A stretch of 48,615 bases of DNA from Provencibacterium sp. Lineage in GTDB: Bacteria; Bacillota; Clostridia; Oscillospirales; Ruminococcaceae. This document shows positions 40,950 through 48,615 of this stretch, in pieces. Position numbers and translations under genes: made by a program. The notes beneath the pieces are model-generated. The model was given only the letters and a program-made list of their open reading frames with translations, had not been told where the DNA came from and searched no databases. Numbering within the stretch: position 1 is the stretch's first letter; each line of letters begins with the position of its first letter. The DNA lies in contig JAAWDS010000021.1 of the NCBI GenBank assembly GCA_022793895.1, positions 1 to 48,615 on the forward strand. Direction: 5' to 3'.

Positions 40950-43505
40950 ATGCCCAATATTTTTGCGTCCGCCTCCCCGGAGGTGGAGCCGCGCGAGCGG
41001 GAGCATGCGGCCATTTCCCGGAGGCTGGCCGGAGAGTGCATGGTGCTTTTAGAGAACCGCGGAGCGCTCCCGTTCAAGGAGACGGGTAAAATCGCTCTGT
41101 TTGGCAACGGGGCCAGGCAGACGGTAAAGGGCGGGACCGGTTCGGGAGATGTAAACGCCCGCCGGACGGTGAGCGTGGAGGAGGGGCTCCAAAACGCCGG
41201 GTATGTGATCACGACCGCCGGTTGGCTGGATCGCCAGGCTCAAAAGGAAACGCAGGCGAAAGAGGCTTATTGGAAATGGATTCATGAAAAGGTCGAACGG
41301 GAGGGCGGCGTTGCGATCATTGCAGCCTTTGACCACCCCTACCAGGAGCCTGCTCCGGAGCGGATCACCGAAGAGGACTGCCTAAACTCCGGGACGGACA
41401 CCGCCGTTTATGTCCTGGCCCGCAATTCGGGGGAGGGCGGGGATCGCCGGGCCGAGCCGGGCGATTATTTCCTGCTGCCGGAAGAGAAGGCGAACCTGGA
41501 AACGATAGCCGCCCATTATGCGAGAACCGTTGTGGCGCTCAACATTGGCGGAGTGATGGATCTGAGCGAACTGAAGGGGATAGAGGGCATTGGGGCCGTT
41601 CTGCTCATGACCCAGCTCGGCGCTCTGGGCGGGGACGCCCTGGCCGACGTTTTGAGCGGGCGGGTGACGCCCTCCGGAAAGACCTCCGATACCTGGGCCA
41701 GACGGTATGCGGACTACCCCTCCTCGGCAACCTTCAGCCTCAACAACCAGAATGTCGATGACGATTGGTACACCGAAGGCGTCTATGTCGGCTACCGTTA
41801 CTTCGACAGCTTCCGTGTGAAGCCGGAATACCCGTTCGGCTATGGCAAATCCTACACCGCCTTTCAGGTGGTCCCCGGCGAGGTGAAGCTGGAGGGGGAG
41901 AAGGTCTCGGTATCAGCCACCGTTACCAACACCGGCGCGGAATATGCCGGCAAAGAGGTGGTGCAGCTCTATTATTCGGCCCCGGAGGAAACGCTGGATA
42001 AGCCCTATCAGGAGCTGGCCGCCTTTGAAAAGACCTCGCTGCTTGCGCCGGGCGCTTCGGAAACGGTAACGTTGAGCTTTTCGGTCCGCGATATGGCCTC
42101 CTATTCGGAGGCGGAGGCCGCCTGGATCCTGGAGCCTGGGGAATACCTCCTGCGCATTGGGAACAGCTCGGTAGATACGGCGGCGGCCGCCGTGCTCACT
42201 CTGGATCGCGCGGTAAAAACGCAGACGGGCAGAAACCTCTGCGTACCGGACGGTAAGATAGAGGAGCTCAAGCCGCCGAAGCGGGACGCCTCTTCCGTGG
42301 AGGGCCTCCCGCGCATCGCGATCGACGCGGCCGCCATTCCCACGCGGCAGATGCGCTACCAGCAAACGCGGGAGGAATACCGGACCGGCAAAACGGAGCG
42401 GCTCACGCTGGCGGATATCCGGGCGGGGAGCTGCACGGTGGAGGAGCTGACCGCTCAACTCACCTTGGAAGAGCTGGCGCAGCTCTGCGTGGGAACGCTG
42501 CGGGAGGGCGCTGCGGAGATTGTGGGCGGCGCTTCCTCCAGCGTGCCGGGCGCTGCGGGGGACACCTCCCCGGTAATTTGGGAGAGCCGCGGCGTCCCCT
42601 CAATGGTTCTGGCGGACGGTCCCGCGGGACTTCGCTTACAGCCGCACTTTAAAGCAACCCCGGATGGAAAGCCCCTTCCGGGAGGCGGCGGACTTGGCGG
42701 CGCTACCGTTCCGTTTGGCGACGGCCCCGAATACGCGGATGCGGCCGATTATTACCAATACTGCACCCCCATCCCCATTGGCTGGGCGCTGGCGCAGTCC
42801 TGGAACACCGGGCTGGTGGAGGAGGCCGGGGAGATGATCGGCCGTGAGATGGAGCAGTTCCATGTGGACCTGTGGCTGGCCCCGGCGCTGAATATCCACC
42901 GCAACCCCCTCTGCGGACGGAATTTTGAATATTATTCGGAGGATCCGCTCCTGTCCGGCCGCATGGCGGCCGCCATGACCAAGGGGGTGCAGAGCCATCC
43001 GGGCAAGGGGACGACCATTAAACACTTTGCAGCCAACAACCAGGAAGAAAACCGCTATTTTACCAACGCCCATGTCAGCGAGCGGGCGCTGCGCGAGATC
43101 TATGTAAAGGGCTTTGAAATCTGCGTGAAGGAGGCGCAGCCGTTTTCCATCATGACCTCCTACAACCTGCTCAACGGCGTTCATACCGCCAATTGCCGGG
43201 AGCTTCTCCAGGGCATGGCAAGGGACGAGTGGGGCTTTGAGGGGGTGGTGATGACCGATTGGTTCACCTCCCAGCAGGTTCCGTGGCTGGCCGGGAAATA
43301 CCAGCCGCGCTACCCGATTTCCGCCTCTGCCGGGTGTATCTATGCCGGGAACGACATGCAAATGCCCGGCTGCGGGAAAAATGTGGAGGATATTCTGGAG
43401 GCGGTCCAAAGCGGGAAGGAGCTGGACGGCTACCGGATTACCAAGGCGGATTTACAGTATAACGCGGCCAATGTGATCCGTGCGGCCGTGAGGACCATGC
43501 GGTAG
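40950..43505 (+). CDS. Glycoside hydrolase family 3 beta-glucosidase, domain-permuted
   Basis: 851 residues in an unusual domain order: the GH3 C-terminal alpha/beta domain comes first (ECMVLLENRGALPF near residue 30, KTSDTWARRYADYPS near 245), then a fibronectin-III-like domain (VSATVTNTGAEYAGKEVVQLY), then the (beta/alpha)8 domain (VPSMVLADGPAGLRLQ, KHFAANNQEENRYF, GFEGVVMTDWF with the nucleophile Asp near residue 769). Such permuted GH3 enzymes are known, for instance in Ruminococcus. It hydrolyses beta-glucosides; no signal peptide, so cytoplasmic. I chose ATG 40950, just after AAGGAGG and GGAG; ATG 40929 is possible. Confidence 0.9.
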   Translation: MPNIFASASPEVEPREREHAAISRRLAGECMVLLENRGALPFKETGKIALFGNGARQTVKGGTGSGDVNARRTVSVEEGLQNAGYVITTAGWLDRQAQKETQAKEAYWKWIHEKVEREGGVAIIAAFDHPYQEPAPERITEEDCLNSGTDTAVYVLARNSGEGGDRRAEPGDYFLLPEEKANLETIAAHYARTVVALNIGGVMDLSELKGIEGIGAVLLMTQLGALGGDALADVLSGRVTPSGKTSDTWARRYADYPSSATFSLNNQNVDDDWYTEGVYVGYRYFDSFRVKPEYPFGYGKSYTAFQVVPGEVKLEGEKVSVSATVTNTGAEYAGKEVVQLYYSAPEETLDKPYQELAAFEKTSLLAPGASETVTLSFSVRDMASYSEAEAAWILEPGEYLLRIGNSSVDTAAAAVLTLDRAVKTQTGRNLCVPDGKIEELKPPKRDASSVEGLPRIAIDAAAIPTRQMRYQQTREEYRTGKTERLTLADIRAGSCTVEELTAQLTLEELAQLCVGTLREGAAEIVGGASSSVPGAAGDTSPVIWESRGVPSMVLADGPAGLRLQPHFKATPDGKPLPGGGGLGGATVPFGDGPEYADAADYYQYCTPIPIGWALAQSWNTGLVEEAGEMIGREMEQFHVDLWLAPALNIHRNPLCGRNFEYYSEDPLLSGRMAAAMTKGVQSHPGKGTTIKHFAANNQEENRYFTNAHVSERALREIYVKGFEICVKEAQPFSIMTSYNLLNGVHTANCRELLQGMARDEWGFEGVVMTDWFTSQQVPWLAGKYQPRYPISASAGCIYAGNDMQMPGCGKNVEDILEAVQSGKELDGYRITKADLQYNAANVIRAAVRTMR

Positions 43506-43527
43506 AAACAGCATTTGCGGCAGAATG

Positions 43528-43583
43528 AGAACAAAACCGGGAACCTGTCATGGCGCGGCGGGTTCCTGGTTTTGTTCTTTTTT
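43528..43583 (+). terminator. Intrinsic terminator after the beta-glucosidase
   Basis: AGAACAAAACC pairs with GGTTTTGTTCT, with an inner GGAACC/GGTTCC extension, then a run of seven T. Confidence 0.88.
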
Positions 43584-43616
43584 AACGGAGACATCCAGGA
43601 ATATATCTGCGAGATC

Positions 43617-43645
43617 TCGACGCAGAAGGAATAATGTGCTATAAT
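43617..43645 (+). promoter_or_regulatory. Extended -10 promoter for the chemoreceptor
   Basis: TGCTATAAT ends at 43645 with a weak TCGACG 17 nt upstream. No sigma-28 flagellar promoter is evident. The leader to the ATG is about 125 nt; I see no recognisable riboswitch in it. Confidence 0.6.
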
Positions 43646-43775
43646 AAAAAATTACCATATATAGCTGGATCCGGCGTCCTGTCCCCAACTCCTTGTACAG
43701 CTTCCGGGTATATAGGGAGGCCGTCCGGCAGGCAAGGCGTTATCCCAAAATCTTTTTTCTGCGGAGGGAAGGTTT

Positions 43776-45803
43776 ATGAAAATTCTTGTAAACAAAAAAC
43801 TGGCTACACGAATCGGGATGATTACGACGGCCGTCACGTTGATCGGAATGCTCCTGCTCTGGCTGATTGTATCGACCAACGCCGCTGCCATGGTCAAAAG
43901 CGATATTACCAATCAGATGATCGACGCGGTAGAATCCAGAGCCGCCATCATCAGCGATTATGTGAGCTCTGCGGAAGAATATGTCGCCGCCTTTGCCCTG
44001 GCCGGGGAGGTCCGGGAGCTGCTGCTGAATCCGGGGGATGCGGAACGGTTGGAGAGAGCCCAGAAGTATACCGAGGACTTCGCCTCGGTCAAGGGTATTT
44101 TTGAAGGACTGTATATCGCCACCCCGGCCACCCATGTGCTGACGCACACCTCTCAGGGAGCCATTGGAATGACGACGCGGACCGGGGAATCGCTGAACAC
44201 CTTCCAGAACACGATTCTATCCCAGCAGCAGCTGACGAATTTAGGGATTATGAAGTCCCCCGGCACCGGCAGCATGATTCTTTCGATGTACTATCCGATT
44301 TTTGAGGACGGCCGCTGCATCGGCTATGTGGGGGCTGGCGTTTATGCCAGCCATTTGATGGATGCCCTGCTGAATTTGAACATTAAGGGCCTGCCCGACA
44401 GCGAATATGTGTTTTTGAATGTGGAGACCGGCGTTTATCTCTACCATGCGGACGATGCGCTTTTAAACACCGAAACCGCTGACAACGGCTACCAGGAGAT
44501 CCTCCAGCGGATCCGGGAGGACGGAGGCACGCAGGCAAACACCTATTCTTACCGGGATGAAAACGGAACCCGTCAATTGGTGGTCTACAAGTATCTGAAG
44601 GACCGCGGCTGGGCCTTCATGGTTCGGGACAGCGCCACAGAGGTTTATGGCTCGGTGACGACGGTGCGGATCGTCGTCGGTCTATTGTGCGCGGTGATGG
44701 CGGTGGTCATCGTGCTGACTACCCTTCTGATTTTACGACGCGAGGGGCGGGAACTGATGGCGGTGGAGCGCGCTATCGGCCGTTTGGGGGATTTAAATCT
44801 CTCCGCCGACCAGGAGCTACAGCCTTTTTACGGTAGGTCGGATGAAATCGGCATGATTGCACAGACCACCCACCGTGTCTGCGGCTGTCTGCGGAAAACT
44901 ATTGAGGATGTCGGGCGGATCTTAGGCGAAATGGCGGACGGCAACCTCGTTGTGGACGTTTCCGAAAATGAGTCCTATTATATCGGCGACTTCAAGGCCC
45001 TGTCCGAGAGCCTGAAATCGATCCATACCAATCTGACGAATGTGATCCGCGACATTTCTCACGTTGCAAACGAGGTGGATACTAGCGCGGACCGGGTATC
45101 CACAGGCGCTCAGGCGCTGTCCCAGGGTACGACGGAACAGGCGGCTTCTATTGACGGGCTGGTATCGAACGTCACCGCCATCACCTCGCAGATTCAAACC
45201 AGCGCGGTTCGCTGCGGCAGCGCCAGCGATCTGGTGGATAAGGCGGCCGGTTACGCGGCGGAGGCTGACACCAAGATGGAACAGCTGACGGCCGCCACAA
45301 GGAACATCGAGCGATCCTCCAACCAAATTGTTACGATCATTCAGGCGATTGAGGACATTGCTTTTCAGACGAATATTCTGGCGCTGAACGCTTCGGTGGA
45401 GGCCGCCCACGCCGGCGCGCTGGGAAAGGGCTTTTCCGTCGTTGCGGAAGAGGTTCGGAGTCTCGCGGCAAAATCGACCGAGGCCGCCCAAAGCACGAGC
45501 GGCCTGATCAACCGCTCCATCCAGGATGTAAAGACGGGAACAGAGTCTACCAACCTAGTCGTTTCCACCATGCAGTTAATGAACGATTGTATTCAAACGA
45601 TCAAAACGCTGATGGATGAGATCGAGGATGCCAGCGTCCAGCAATCCAAGATGATCGTTTGGGTAGAAAACGGCATTAAAGAGATTTCCGCTGTGGTACA
45701 GACCAATTCTGCCGCCGCGGAAAAGAGCGCCGCCGTATCCAAGGAGCTTTCCGACCAAGCGCGGGCTCTGAACCGTTTGATTGGCCGGTTCCATATCGCA
45801 TAA
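43776..45803 (+). CDS. Methyl-accepting chemotaxis protein
   Basis: 675 residues: membrane helix 1 (about 11-33), an extracellular Cache-type sensor region to about 290, helix 2 (IVVGLLCAVMAVVIVLTTLLIL), a HAMP-like segment, then a long cytoplasmic signalling domain whose hairpin tip is IEDIAFQTNILALNASVEAA near residue 525 followed by GFSVVAEEVRSLAAKS. It controls CheA activity in response to a small ligand. GGAGGGAAGG precedes the ATG. Together with csrA it points to a flagellated cell. Ligand unknown. Confidence 0.94.
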   Translation: MKILVNKKLATRIGMITTAVTLIGMLLLWLIVSTNAAAMVKSDITNQMIDAVESRAAIISDYVSSAEEYVAAFALAGEVRELLLNPGDAERLERAQKYTEDFASVKGIFEGLYIATPATHVLTHTSQGAIGMTTRTGESLNTFQNTILSQQQLTNLGIMKSPGTGSMILSMYYPIFEDGRCIGYVGAGVYASHLMDALLNLNIKGLPDSEYVFLNVETGVYLYHADDALLNTETADNGYQEILQRIREDGGTQANTYSYRDENGTRQLVVYKYLKDRGWAFMVRDSATEVYGSVTTVRIVVGLLCAVMAVVIVLTTLLILRREGRELMAVERAIGRLGDLNLSADQELQPFYGRSDEIGMIAQTTHRVCGCLRKTIEDVGRILGEMADGNLVVDVSENESYYIGDFKALSESLKSIHTNLTNVIRDISHVANEVDTSADRVSTGAQALSQGTTEQAASIDGLVSNVTAITSQIQTSAVRCGSASDLVDKAAGYAAEADTKMEQLTAATRNIERSSNQIVTIIQAIEDIAFQTNILALNASVEAAHAGALGKGFSVVAEEVRSLAAKSTEAAQSTSGLINRSIQDVKTGTESTNLVVSTMQLMNDCIQTIKTLMDEIEDASVQQSKMIVWVENGIKEISAVVQTNSAAAEKSAAVSKELSDQARALNRLIGRFHIA

Positions 45804-45896
45804 CGGACGCCGTACCGGCGGGCGCGCCTATTCTCCACCGCTGCGCCGGTAGCGGTTCAGCCGGTGAATGCTCCGTTAAAAAAAGGAACTTAAAAA

Positions 45897-45946
45897 GAAC
45901 GCCCCAGGGGACCGCTTTTTAAAAAAGCCGTCTTTCCGGGGCGTTC
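45897..45946. terminator. Hairpin in the 45804-46117 gap
   Basis: GAACGCCCC pairs with GGGGCGTTC, with an inner GACCGCTTTTT/AAAAAAGCCGTC-like stem. It probably serves the chemoreceptor transcript and the convergent gene at 46118. The rest of the 314-nt gap shows no gene; the + frame across it has no homology that I recognise. Confidence 0.6.
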
Positions 45947-46117
45947 GCGATCGTGAAAAGGGGAGGCTGTCCGGCAGGACGCAGAGGGGGTGGTTTTGCG
46001 CCGCCGGTCAGGCCCGTTCTTTGGCGTTGGGAAAGGGGAAATCATAGAGCTTTTCGTGCGTATGTGCAAAAGACCGGCCGTTATTTTCTGTCAACCAGCA
46101 TATACGCTAGAATCTGT

Positions 46118-46417
46118 CTAATACTTTTTTACGAACTGCGAAATCAACGTTCTGCAAGTCGTCATTTGAATACAGGCATAGAAATTTTCGGCGACTTCTT
46201 TCCCTTTCCCTATCGTGGTGGCGTTGTTGGCGTCCTCTTCGGTCTCCCAAAGAACGAAGTCTGTCCATGTTCCGCCTTGTACATAATGCTCCCAAGAGAT
46301 AAACCCTTTCGCTTTCGAAATGATTTCATCGTGTAGCTGTTGGGTCCGCTCGATAAACTGTTCCGCACTCACGTTTTTCCTGAGCTTGTAGGAAAAGATC
46401 CATGCCGTTTTCACCAT
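46118..46417 (-). CDS. Small alpha/beta-barrel (antibiotic biosynthesis monooxygenase-like) protein
   Basis: 99 residues: TAWIFSYKLRKNVSAEQFIERTQQLHDEIISKAKGFISWEHYVQGGTW..., one ferredoxin-like alpha+beta unit typical of dimeric ABM/EthD-like proteins. Possible roles range from small-molecule oxidation to peroxide or stress functions; no catalytic set is diagnostic. AAAAGGAGAA precedes its ATG on the minus strand. It is more AT-rich than its neighbours, so it may be acquired. Confidence 0.7.
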   Translation of the reverse strand: MVKTAWIFSYKLRKNVSAEQFIERTQQLHDEIISKAKGFISWEHYVQGGTWTDFVLWETEEDANNATTIGKGKEVAENFYACIQMTTCRTLISQFVKKY

Positions 46418-46553
46418 TGCAGATTCTCCTTTTCAGGTAATGGATTTCTGATATTATATCATGAAGCCCCCTGCAACTCAATATACGGCGGTGAAATGGT
46501 CAGGGCCGGCGCGCATCCGCGCAAAAGAGAAAAGGGGCGGCCAAACCGGTATC

Positions 46554-46582
46554 TAGACAAATTCGGAGTTTTCTGGTATAAT
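46554..46582 (+). promoter_or_regulatory. Sigma-A promoter for the MATE exporter
   Basis: TAGACA at 46554-46559, 17-nt spacer, TATAAT at 46577-46582. It lies in the 306-nt gap 46418-46723, which has no gene. The leader is about 135 nt and holds no element I recognise. Confidence 0.75.
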
Positions 46583-46723
46583 AAGACAATTACGATATAA
46601 AGAAGATGAAAAGGTTGAGAAACAAAATTTTGGAGCCTCTCGTTTTGCGGCGTTTCCGTTCGTCGGACAGAAACTTGGCTTTGCCGGGCGGGCCGGGCTT
46701 CAAGGAAAGGGATGGTCATTAGA

Positions 46724-48139
46724 ATGGAAGGAAAACTGCAACGCTTTTTTGGCTCGCAGGATATGACAACCGGCAGCCCTTCAGCGGGGCTGATACAATT
46801 CGCAATCCCCCTTTTGATAGGGAACCTGGCGCAGCAGCTTTATAATACGGTGGATTCCATCGTCGTCGGGAAATATGTGGGGGATACGGCCCTGGCGGCG
46901 GTAGGCGCGAGCGGGCCGATTTTTAACCTTCTGCTGGTGCTGTTCATCGGCCTTGCCACCGGCGCAACTATTATGGTTTCGCAGTATTTCGGCGCCAGAC
47001 AGCGGGAGATGCTCTCCGACACGGTAGGCACCATCGTGATCCTGACGGCCCTTTGTTCGATTTTCATCATGATCGCCGGCCCGCTTCTGACTCCGCCGCT
47101 GATGCGGCTGTTGGATACCCCCGCCGAGATCTACAGCCAATCCTGCTCCTATCTCATCATCATTTTCCTGGGGGTTGCCGGTCCGGCTTTCTACAATATT
47201 GTTTCCGGTATGCTGCGCGGCCTGGGGGATTCGGTGATGCCGCTCATCTTCCTGCTGGTTTCGTGCGGGCTGAATATCGTGCTGGATATTCTGTTTGTCG
47301 CCGGATGTAACTGGGGCGTTTCGGGGGTGGCGGTTGCCACCATCATCTCCCAGGCGGTTTCGGCGGTCCTTTGCTTTATCCGGCTGGCAAGGATGCAGGA
47401 CGTCTTGGATTTCGGATGGAAAACGCTGCGGATGCACCGCTCGCTGGTCGGACGGGTGGTCAAGCTCGGCCTGCCCTCCGGATTGACGCAGGCGGTGTTT
47501 TCAATGGCGGCCATTGTGGTGCAGAGCTTAACCAACAGCTTCGGCACGGCGGTCATCGCCGTTTCTACCGTTGTCATGCGCGTGGATGGGTTTGCTATGA
47601 TGCCGAACTTCACCTTCGGCACCGCCATGACGACCTATGCCGGTCAGAACATCGGCGCGGGCAAGCTGGACCGGGTGGAACAGGGAACGAAGGACGGCAT
47701 GCGCATCGGCATCCTTACCTCGGCGGTGCTGGTAGCCGCCATCCTGATTTTCGGAGGCTCGCTCATGCGGCTGTTCACCACCACCGAAGAGGTCATTACC
47801 ATGGGCGTGCGGATGCTGCGTATTCTGGCGGTCGGCTATGTCGCTATGGCTGTTACCCAGATCCTTTCCGGTGTGATGCGCGGCGCGGGCGACACCGTAA
47901 CGCCCATGTGGATTTCCTTGGCGACCACGGTGGTTATCCGCGTCCCCGTCGCCTACGCGCTGGCCTATTTTACCCGCAGCGAAGCGCTGCCGAACGGGGC
48001 CCCGGACAGCCTGTTTATCTCGCTGTTGGTTTCCTGGGTGCTGGGCGCGCTTCTCTCCATTTTTGCTTACCGGCATGGGAAATGGCGCAGCAAGGCGATC
48101 ACCTCCCAGAATGCGGAGGAGAACGGAAGCCCGGCATAA
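46724..48139 (+). CDS. MATE family efflux transporter
   Basis: About 471 residues with twelve membrane helices in two MatE halves: IPLLIGNLAQQLYNTVDSIVVGKYVGDTALAAVGAS at the start and VKLGLPSGLTQAVFSMAAIVVQS for the second half. It is a Na+ or H+ coupled drug/metabolite exporter in the inner membrane. Many close relatives are annotated NorM-like; substrate unknown. I favour ATG 46724 (MEGKLQRFFG); ATG 46712 is too near the AAGGAAAGGG site. Confidence 0.92.
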   Translation: MEGKLQRFFGSQDMTTGSPSAGLIQFAIPLLIGNLAQQLYNTVDSIVVGKYVGDTALAAVGASGPIFNLLLVLFIGLATGATIMVSQYFGARQREMLSDTVGTIVILTALCSIFIMIAGPLLTPPLMRLLDTPAEIYSQSCSYLIIIFLGVAGPAFYNIVSGMLRGLGDSVMPLIFLLVSCGLNIVLDILFVAGCNWGVSGVAVATIISQAVSAVLCFIRLARMQDVLDFGWKTLRMHRSLVGRVVKLGLPSGLTQAVFSMAAIVVQSLTNSFGTAVIAVSTVVMRVDGFAMMPNFTFGTAMTTYAGQNIGAGKLDRVEQGTKDGMRIGILTSAVLVAAILIFGGSLMRLFTTTEEVITMGVRMLRILAVGYVAMAVTQILSGVMRGAGDTVTPMWISLATTVVIRVPVAYALAYFTRSEALPNGAPDSLFISLLVSWVLGALLSIFAYRHGKWRSKAITSQNAEENGSPA

Positions 48140-48210
48140 GCCTCCCCCCGGCGCTGCTCGCAGGGAAGCTATAGCCCGTTCCCGATGAAAAAGACGGCCG
48201 TTGAAATTTT

Positions 48211-48250
48211 TTCGTTCCTCCCCCCTTTAGTTTCGGGAGGGAGGAACGAA
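48211..48250. terminator. Hairpin after the MATE gene
   Basis: TTCGTTCCTCCC pairs with GGGAGGAACGAA around a pyrimidine-rich loop. The TTTTTT just upstream would fit termination on the minus strand, so it may work in both directions. Confidence 0.6.
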
Positions 48251-48274
48251 TAGATAAAGTGAAGGCGGTTAAAG

Positions 48275-48316
48275 CCCGTTGACAAAACTATAGTTTTGTC
48301 AACGGGTTCTTTTTAT
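48275..48316 (+). terminator. 16-bp intrinsic terminator upstream of csrA
   Basis: CCCGTTGACAAAACTA is directly followed by its complement TAGTTTTGTCAACGGG, then TTCTTTTTA. With the hairpin at 48211 it isolates csrA from the MATE gene. The 302-nt gap otherwise holds nothing I recognise. Confidence 0.8.
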
Positions 48317-48441
48317 GCCAAAATCTGTTATACAAGGACAATCTGTTCTCATTCTGTCCTCTTCGGACGGCCTCTTCCTCCCGTTTCCCGCTCTTCTTCT
48401 CTGTAACTTTATCTATAAGCATTGTGAACAAGGAGGTTAGC

Positions 48442-48615
48442 ATGCTGGTATTGGGAAGGAACCTGGGGGACGCCATCGTGATTAACGACAATATCTACAT
48501 CACGGTGTTCGAAACCAACCAGTCGGGGAACAAGTTCAAGATCGCTATCGACGCTCCGAAAGACGTCAAGATAGCCCGCGGGGAGCTTTACCCCGAAAAC
48601 GCGGGGCAGCTGGCG
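48442..48615 (+). CDS. csrA: Carbon storage regulator CsrA (3' truncated by window)
   Basis: The first 58 residues are MLVLGRNLGDAIVINDNI, then KFKIAIDAPKDVKIARGELYPE, a clear CsrA with the conserved IAIDAPKDVxIxRxE segment. CsrA dimers bind GGA sites in mRNA leaders; in Firmicutes it represses flagellin translation and is antagonised by FliW, whose gene often lies next to csrA, probably just outside the window. AAGGAGG precedes the ATG. The sequence GNLGD/NQSGNKF shows slight deviations from the E. coli protein, as usual in Clostridia. Confidence 0.93.
   Translation, partial: MLVLGRNLGDAIVINDNIYITVFETNQSGNKFKIAIDAPKDVKIARGELYPENAGQLA

Noticed and set aside
43646-43775. Riboswitch (for example cyclic-di-GMP) in the chemoreceptor leader
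   Set aside because: The conserved GEMM or other aptamer words are not present.
45953-46336. 127-codon + strand frame opposite the monooxygenase-like gene
   Set aside because: It begins in a low-complexity GC-rich gap and overlaps a better minus-strand gene with a proper ribosome site.

Overview
The window looks like a chromosomal segment from a spore-forming, probably motile member of the Clostridia with fairly high GC (by eye well above 50 %), most like the Oscillospirales/Ruminococcaceae group. The grounds are a sigma-K fragment, a chemoreceptor, csrA, the low-GC Gram-positive order yaaO-like/darA/holB/ricT, clostridial Shine-Dalgarno sites (AGGAGG) and sigma-A type promoters (TTGnnn-17-TATAAT). 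The genus cannot be fixed from the sequence alone. No rRNA or tRNA gene was recognised.

Region 1 (1-15.8 kb, + strand) is a surface-glycan locus. It holds the end of a 10-residue-repeat protein, a GT8 glycosyltransferase, a CDP-6-deoxyhexose module (RfbF, RfbG, an SDR and an RfbC-like epimerase), a Gtr-like decoration module (a GtrB-like GT2, two tandem paralogous ~800-residue membrane proteins, GtrA), an acyltransferase split by a frameshift at a (TA)7 tract and so probably phase-variable, UDP-galactopyranose mutase, another GT2 and a DUF4422 protein. The genes abut or overlap and are probably co-transcribed in a few units.

Region 2 (15.8-23.8 kb) is scarred by recombination. A lone type I-C cas8c is followed by two degenerate CRISPR repeats. 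Then comes a large serine recombinase whose stop codon lies in an AATGA sequence where the 3' part of sigK begins. This is the junction of a skin-type sigK intervening element; if so, everything to the left (at least 19.9 kb, including the glycan locus) may lie inside the element. Next are two fused remnants: a YesM kinase joined to a YesN DNA-binding domain, and a sugar-binding lipoprotein joined to the last residues of an ABC permease. An intact metallo-beta-lactamase-fold hydrolase follows.

Region 3 (23.8-34.8 kb) holds a stand-alone phage-type MuF protein with a C-terminal PD-(D/E)XK-like toxin domain, under a promoter with two LexA-box-like sites; a histidine phosphatase; a minus-strand operon (nuclease-like protein, DUF4430 protein, ECF S component); the GGGtGRT/Fe-S scaffold pair; a lipoprotein; and an ABC-2 exporter whose two permease genes are separated by a structured dispersed repeat. 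A second 94-nt copy of this repeat (about 89 % identical) lies beside the MuF gene.

Region 4 (34.8-48.6 kb) is mostly housekeeping: QueG-like protein, FemAB-like transferase, Orn/Lys/Arg decarboxylase-family protein, DarA, HolB, RicT, ferredoxin, a domain-permuted GH3 beta-glucosidase, a chemoreceptor, a small monooxygenase-fold protein, a MATE exporter and the start of csrA. The best candidates for something new are the SOS-controlled orphan MuF toxin, the sigK element junction, the phase-variable acyltransferase and the dispersed structured repeat.
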